From Actinomycetes bacterium (GTDB lineage: Bacteria > Actinomycetota > Acidimicrobiia > Acidimicrobiales > RAAP-2): 40,248 nt of DNA. Where the stretch lies: assembly GCA_021782915.1 (NCBI GenBank), contig JAJXUK010000017.1, positions 1-40,248 of the forward strand, written 5' to 3'. Position numbers and translations under genes: made by a program. The notes beneath the pieces were generated by a model that saw only the letters and a list, made by a program, of their open reading frames with translations, did not search any database and was not told where the DNA came from. Shown here piece after piece: positions 38,094 to 40,248 of the stretch. Position 1 is the stretch's first letter; the number at the start of each line of letters is the position of its first letter.

Positions 38094-39875
38094 ATGGCGC
38101 GTCACTTCGGGCTAGAAGACGCTCGTATTCCTGTGATGATTGGTGTGACGGGCCACCGTGACGTGCGCGACGTCAACCATGCTCGAAGTCAGGTTGAAGA
38201 TCTTCTCGCGGCGATCTGTTCAGCCTTTCCACGCTCCCCGGTCCGGGGCATTTCTTCGCTTGCTGAGGGAGCCGACCGCATATTCGCTCACGCGGTGCTA
38301 GATGCCGGCCACACCTTGTTCGCCCCGCTGCCGTTGCCAGTCCACTCTTACGAGGAGGACTTCGATACTGACTCGCGGCGAGAATTCCATGGCCTTCTCG
38401 CCCACCCCGCAGTCACACCGTACGTGCTGCCTTTCCTCGAGGGCAACGATGATCTCAACACGCGGACCTACGGGAGAGCTCGGGATCGGCAGTACGCGGG
38501 AGCGGGAGTTCACATTGTTCGGCGATGTCACATCTTGGTGGCCCTGTGGGACGGCGTCGATATCGACAAACTGGGAGGCACATCGTGGGTCGTTCGACTG
38601 CGTGATCGACCAGTGGAGTTGGAGCGGTACGACCCGCATGAATGGCAAGCGCTGTTTGCGGATCGTAGCCTCGTGGACTTGCCCGAGTTCGGGCTCACGT
38701 ACCAGATCCCCGTGACACGTATGTCGGGCTCCGAGATCCCGAACTTGGCCGAGCCGTCATGGATTACTCATGATTGGGGACAGGACTGCGATACTAAGAC
38801 GGACTCGTTCGACCGTCGAGAGCGAGCTTTCTGCGACCTGCGGATGCTCGACGACTACAACTCGCGCGTCTGGTCGTTTGCCGCGGAGGCGGCAGACGAT
38901 GCTGGAATCGAGGACGTCGCGGGAAACCCGCCCGCCCCAGTGAGCCATCCTCCTGACCTCGAGCACTACCCGGCGGCTGCGCAACTCGACGCTCAGTTCC
39001 ACCGGGCTGACGACCTCGCTAACAGCGGTATGTCGGGAGTGCGAGGCACTAGCGTGAAGGTCTTCTGGCTCGCCGGGATCATGGCAGTCGTGATCAGTGT
39101 CTTCCATGTTTGGCATGGCTGGCCACTACTTGCCGCATACCTGCTGAGTGCCCTCGCGATCACTGCAGAGCTCCGTCGTATGCGTCGGCGTCGTCGCGAA
39201 AGTACGGGGGAGCAGGATCGGGCTCTTGCAGAAGCGCTGCGTGTTCAGTTGTACTGGTACCAACTAGGAGTCAGGGAGACCGTGGCGCATCATTACCTTC
39301 AGCGGCACCGCAGTGGGATGGGCTGGGTACTGACCGCTCTAGTGGGCGCCGCTCCGCCGCATTCCGAGCCTCCTGACTTCGAAGAATGGAAACGTGTTGG
39401 AACCGAATGGCTGAAGGGTCAAGAGGAGTACTACGACCACCGTATCTTCAAGTACCAGAAGAGGGAGTGGAAGCATAATTTGATGGCGCATGCGTTCTTC
39501 ATTCTGAGTGTGACGGTCGTGGTGAGTGACCTTATTCTCCTCGCGACTCATTCGATTGGCGCGGACTCGACGGTCGAGAAGATCATGATTGGCACACTTA
39601 GCCTCGCTGTTCTTAGCGCCGGCTTGGTTAAGGGTTTCCAGGAGGTGACGCTGCACAAGGAAGACATCATCCAATACACCAGGATGTCGTCGCTCTTTGG
39701 GACTGTATATGAAAGGACCTGTAACATCGTTGACTCGTACACGGAGACGTCTGCTGATCTCGCGAGACTTCTGCTGACCAATACTGTTCTCAGGGTTGGC
39801 AAGGAGGCCCTGCGCGAACACGCCGACTGGGCACTTGTCCACAAGGCCCACGAACCGTCGATGCCCACTGGGTAG
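38094..39875 (+). CDS. SLOG-domain protein with C-terminal transmembrane (SLATT-like) region
   Basis: A 593-residue protein. Residues ~10-200 resemble a SLOG nucleotide-binding domain: PVMIGVTGHRDVRDVNHAR, then VRGISSLAEGADRIFAHAVL and LFAPLPLPVHSYEEDF, and a later CHILVALWDG strand. SLOG domains bind nucleotide-derived ligands. After an acidic linker two membrane pairs occur (~320-360 with LAGIMAVVISVFHVWHGWPL; ~465-510 with AHAFFILSVTVVVSDLILLA and IMIGTLSLAVLSAGLVKG), then a helical tail HKEDIIQYTRMSSLFGTVYE. Sensor plus membrane-helix effector is the design of SLOG/SLATT proteins predicted to act in nucleotide-signal immunity, where the membrane part may form a pore. ATG 38094 is chosen for GGGGAGG 5 nt upstream; a GTG at 38052 would add 14 residues. 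It is divergent from the STAND NTPase gene. Confidence 0.75.
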   Translation: MARHFGLEDARIPVMIGVTGHRDVRDVNHARSQVEDLLAAICSAFPRSPVRGISSLAEGADRIFAHAVLDAGHTLFAPLPLPVHSYEEDFDTDSRREFHGLLAHPAVTPYVLPFLEGNDDLNTRTYGRARDRQYAGAGVHIVRRCHILVALWDGVDIDKLGGTSWVVRLRDRPVELERYDPHEWQALFADRSLVDLPEFGLTYQIPVTRMSGSEIPNLAEPSWITHDWGQDCDTKTDSFDRRERAFCDLRMLDDYNSRVWSFAAEAADDAGIEDVAGNPPAPVSHPPDLEHYPAAAQLDAQFHRADDLANSGMSGVRGTSVKVFWLAGIMAVVISVFHVWHGWPLLAAYLLSALAITAELRRMRRRRRESTGEQDRALAEALRVQLYWYQLGVRETVAHHYLQRHRSGMGWVLTALVGAAPPHSEPPDFEEWKRVGTEWLKGQEEYYDHRIFKYQKREWKHNLMAHAFFILSVTVVVSDLILLATHSIGADSTVEKIMIGTLSLAVLSAGLVKGFQEVTLHKEDIIQYTRMSSLFGTVYERTCNIVDSYTETSADLARLLLTNTVLRVGKEALREHADWALVHKAHEPSMPTG

Positions 39876-40248
39876 GCACGAATTGACTTCGAGTAGCATC
39901 GCAGACTACTTAGCCGCAATTTCGTCAGTTGTGCGTAGGATTTGGGTCTGAGTGATGGTTTAACCGAGAATCGCTGTTTCTCTGGCACCGGGAGAACTCG
40001 TGGCCGAGGTTGTTTATGTCGTTCCAGGCCGAAATCAAGACTGTTCCCAGTACGGATTGCTTCCTATCACGGTGCACCAAGTATCTGGCTTCAACGCACT
40101 GCGCGCAATTGCGGTCACGGGAGATCTTCAGCACTTCTCTCCATCACCTGTTGACGTCCCTTGAAGTGGTGTAATTTCCCCGGTCCTTCGTGAAGGCGGG
40201 CCACCGGAGTATTTCTTGATGTGTCCATCCAAGACACGAAGGGAATAC
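39876..40248. other. Gene-free right end
   Basis: No convincing gene is visible. Short frames (e.g. 39942-40154) have no motif. The last ~90 bp look like the left part of an insertion sequence. Confidence 0.45.
40163..40248 (+). mobile_element. Possible left end of an IS256-type insertion sequence cut by the window edge
   Basis: The sequence around GTGGTGTAATTTCCCC followed by two short stem-loops (CCTTC-GT-GAAGG; GTGTC-N7-GACAC) and a purine-rich GAAGGGA resembles the end plus short leader before the transposase start in actinobacterial IS256-type elements as I remember them. The coding part would lie beyond the window, so this is tentative. Confidence 0.3.

Noticed and set aside
39942-40154. 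70-codon frame near the right end
   Set aside because: Cys/Arg-rich translation without motif or ribosome-binding site, in an apparently non-coding flank.

Overview
The window looks like a chromosome segment of a high-GC Actinomycetota bacterium. An Acidimicrobiia-type relative is the best guess, but this rests on gene content and style, not on a marker gene. The signs are strongly G/C-biased codon use, frequent GTG and TTG starts, runs of 4-base start/stop overlaps, Thr-rich linkers on exported wall enzymes, promoters placed right against start codons, and lone actinobacterial-type genes such as a CtpE-like ATPase.

Left part (1-4.9 kb): the end of an aldehyde dehydrogenase; a divergent pair of exported peptidoglycan enzymes (L,D-transpeptidase and D-Ala-D-Ala carboxypeptidase); a 3,5-diaminohexanoate dehydrogenase (lysine catabolism family); and a secreted SGNH-like protein with a degenerate active site.

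Redox part (5.0-12.2 kb): one compact operon encodes sulfur-carrier proteins (TusA-like and DsrE2-like), an MvhD-like iron-sulfur protein, an HdrA carrying an inserted GltD-type NAD(P)H module, a second HdrA/QmoB-like flavoprotein, a 79-residue winged-helix protein, and a QmoC-like membrane subunit. It reads as a membrane-anchored Hdr/Qmo-type complex linking protein-bound sulfur, NAD(P)H and the quinone pool. No HdrB, DsrAB, AprAB or LbpA gene is present. A palindromic element lies just upstream of its likely promoter.

Envelope part (12.2-27.8 kb): a DUF4389 membrane protein, a CtpE-like P-type ATPase coupled to a 67-residue membrane protein, then a minus-strand operon of seven genes that all overlap. 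These are an NAD-dependent sugar epimerase, two MurG-like glycosyltransferases, a GT4 glycosyltransferase, an ABC exporter, a UDP-glucose 6-dehydrogenase and a phosphoglycerate-mutase-type phosphatase, consistent with making and exporting a uronate-containing glycan or glycolipid. An OmpR-type two-component system lies directly upstream in the same direction, with phased direct repeats between it and the operon.

Accessory part (about 28.1-40.2 kb): base composition becomes visibly A/T-richer. Two large GT-C-like membrane proteins face each other, followed by a complete IS3-family element with 41-bp inverted repeats. Next comes a divergent pair, a 1132-residue DUF4062/STAND NTPase with TPR repeats and a SLOG-domain protein with a C-terminal membrane region, which has the hallmarks of an uncharacterised nucleotide-signal or anti-phage immunity module. 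The right edge may run into another insertion sequence.
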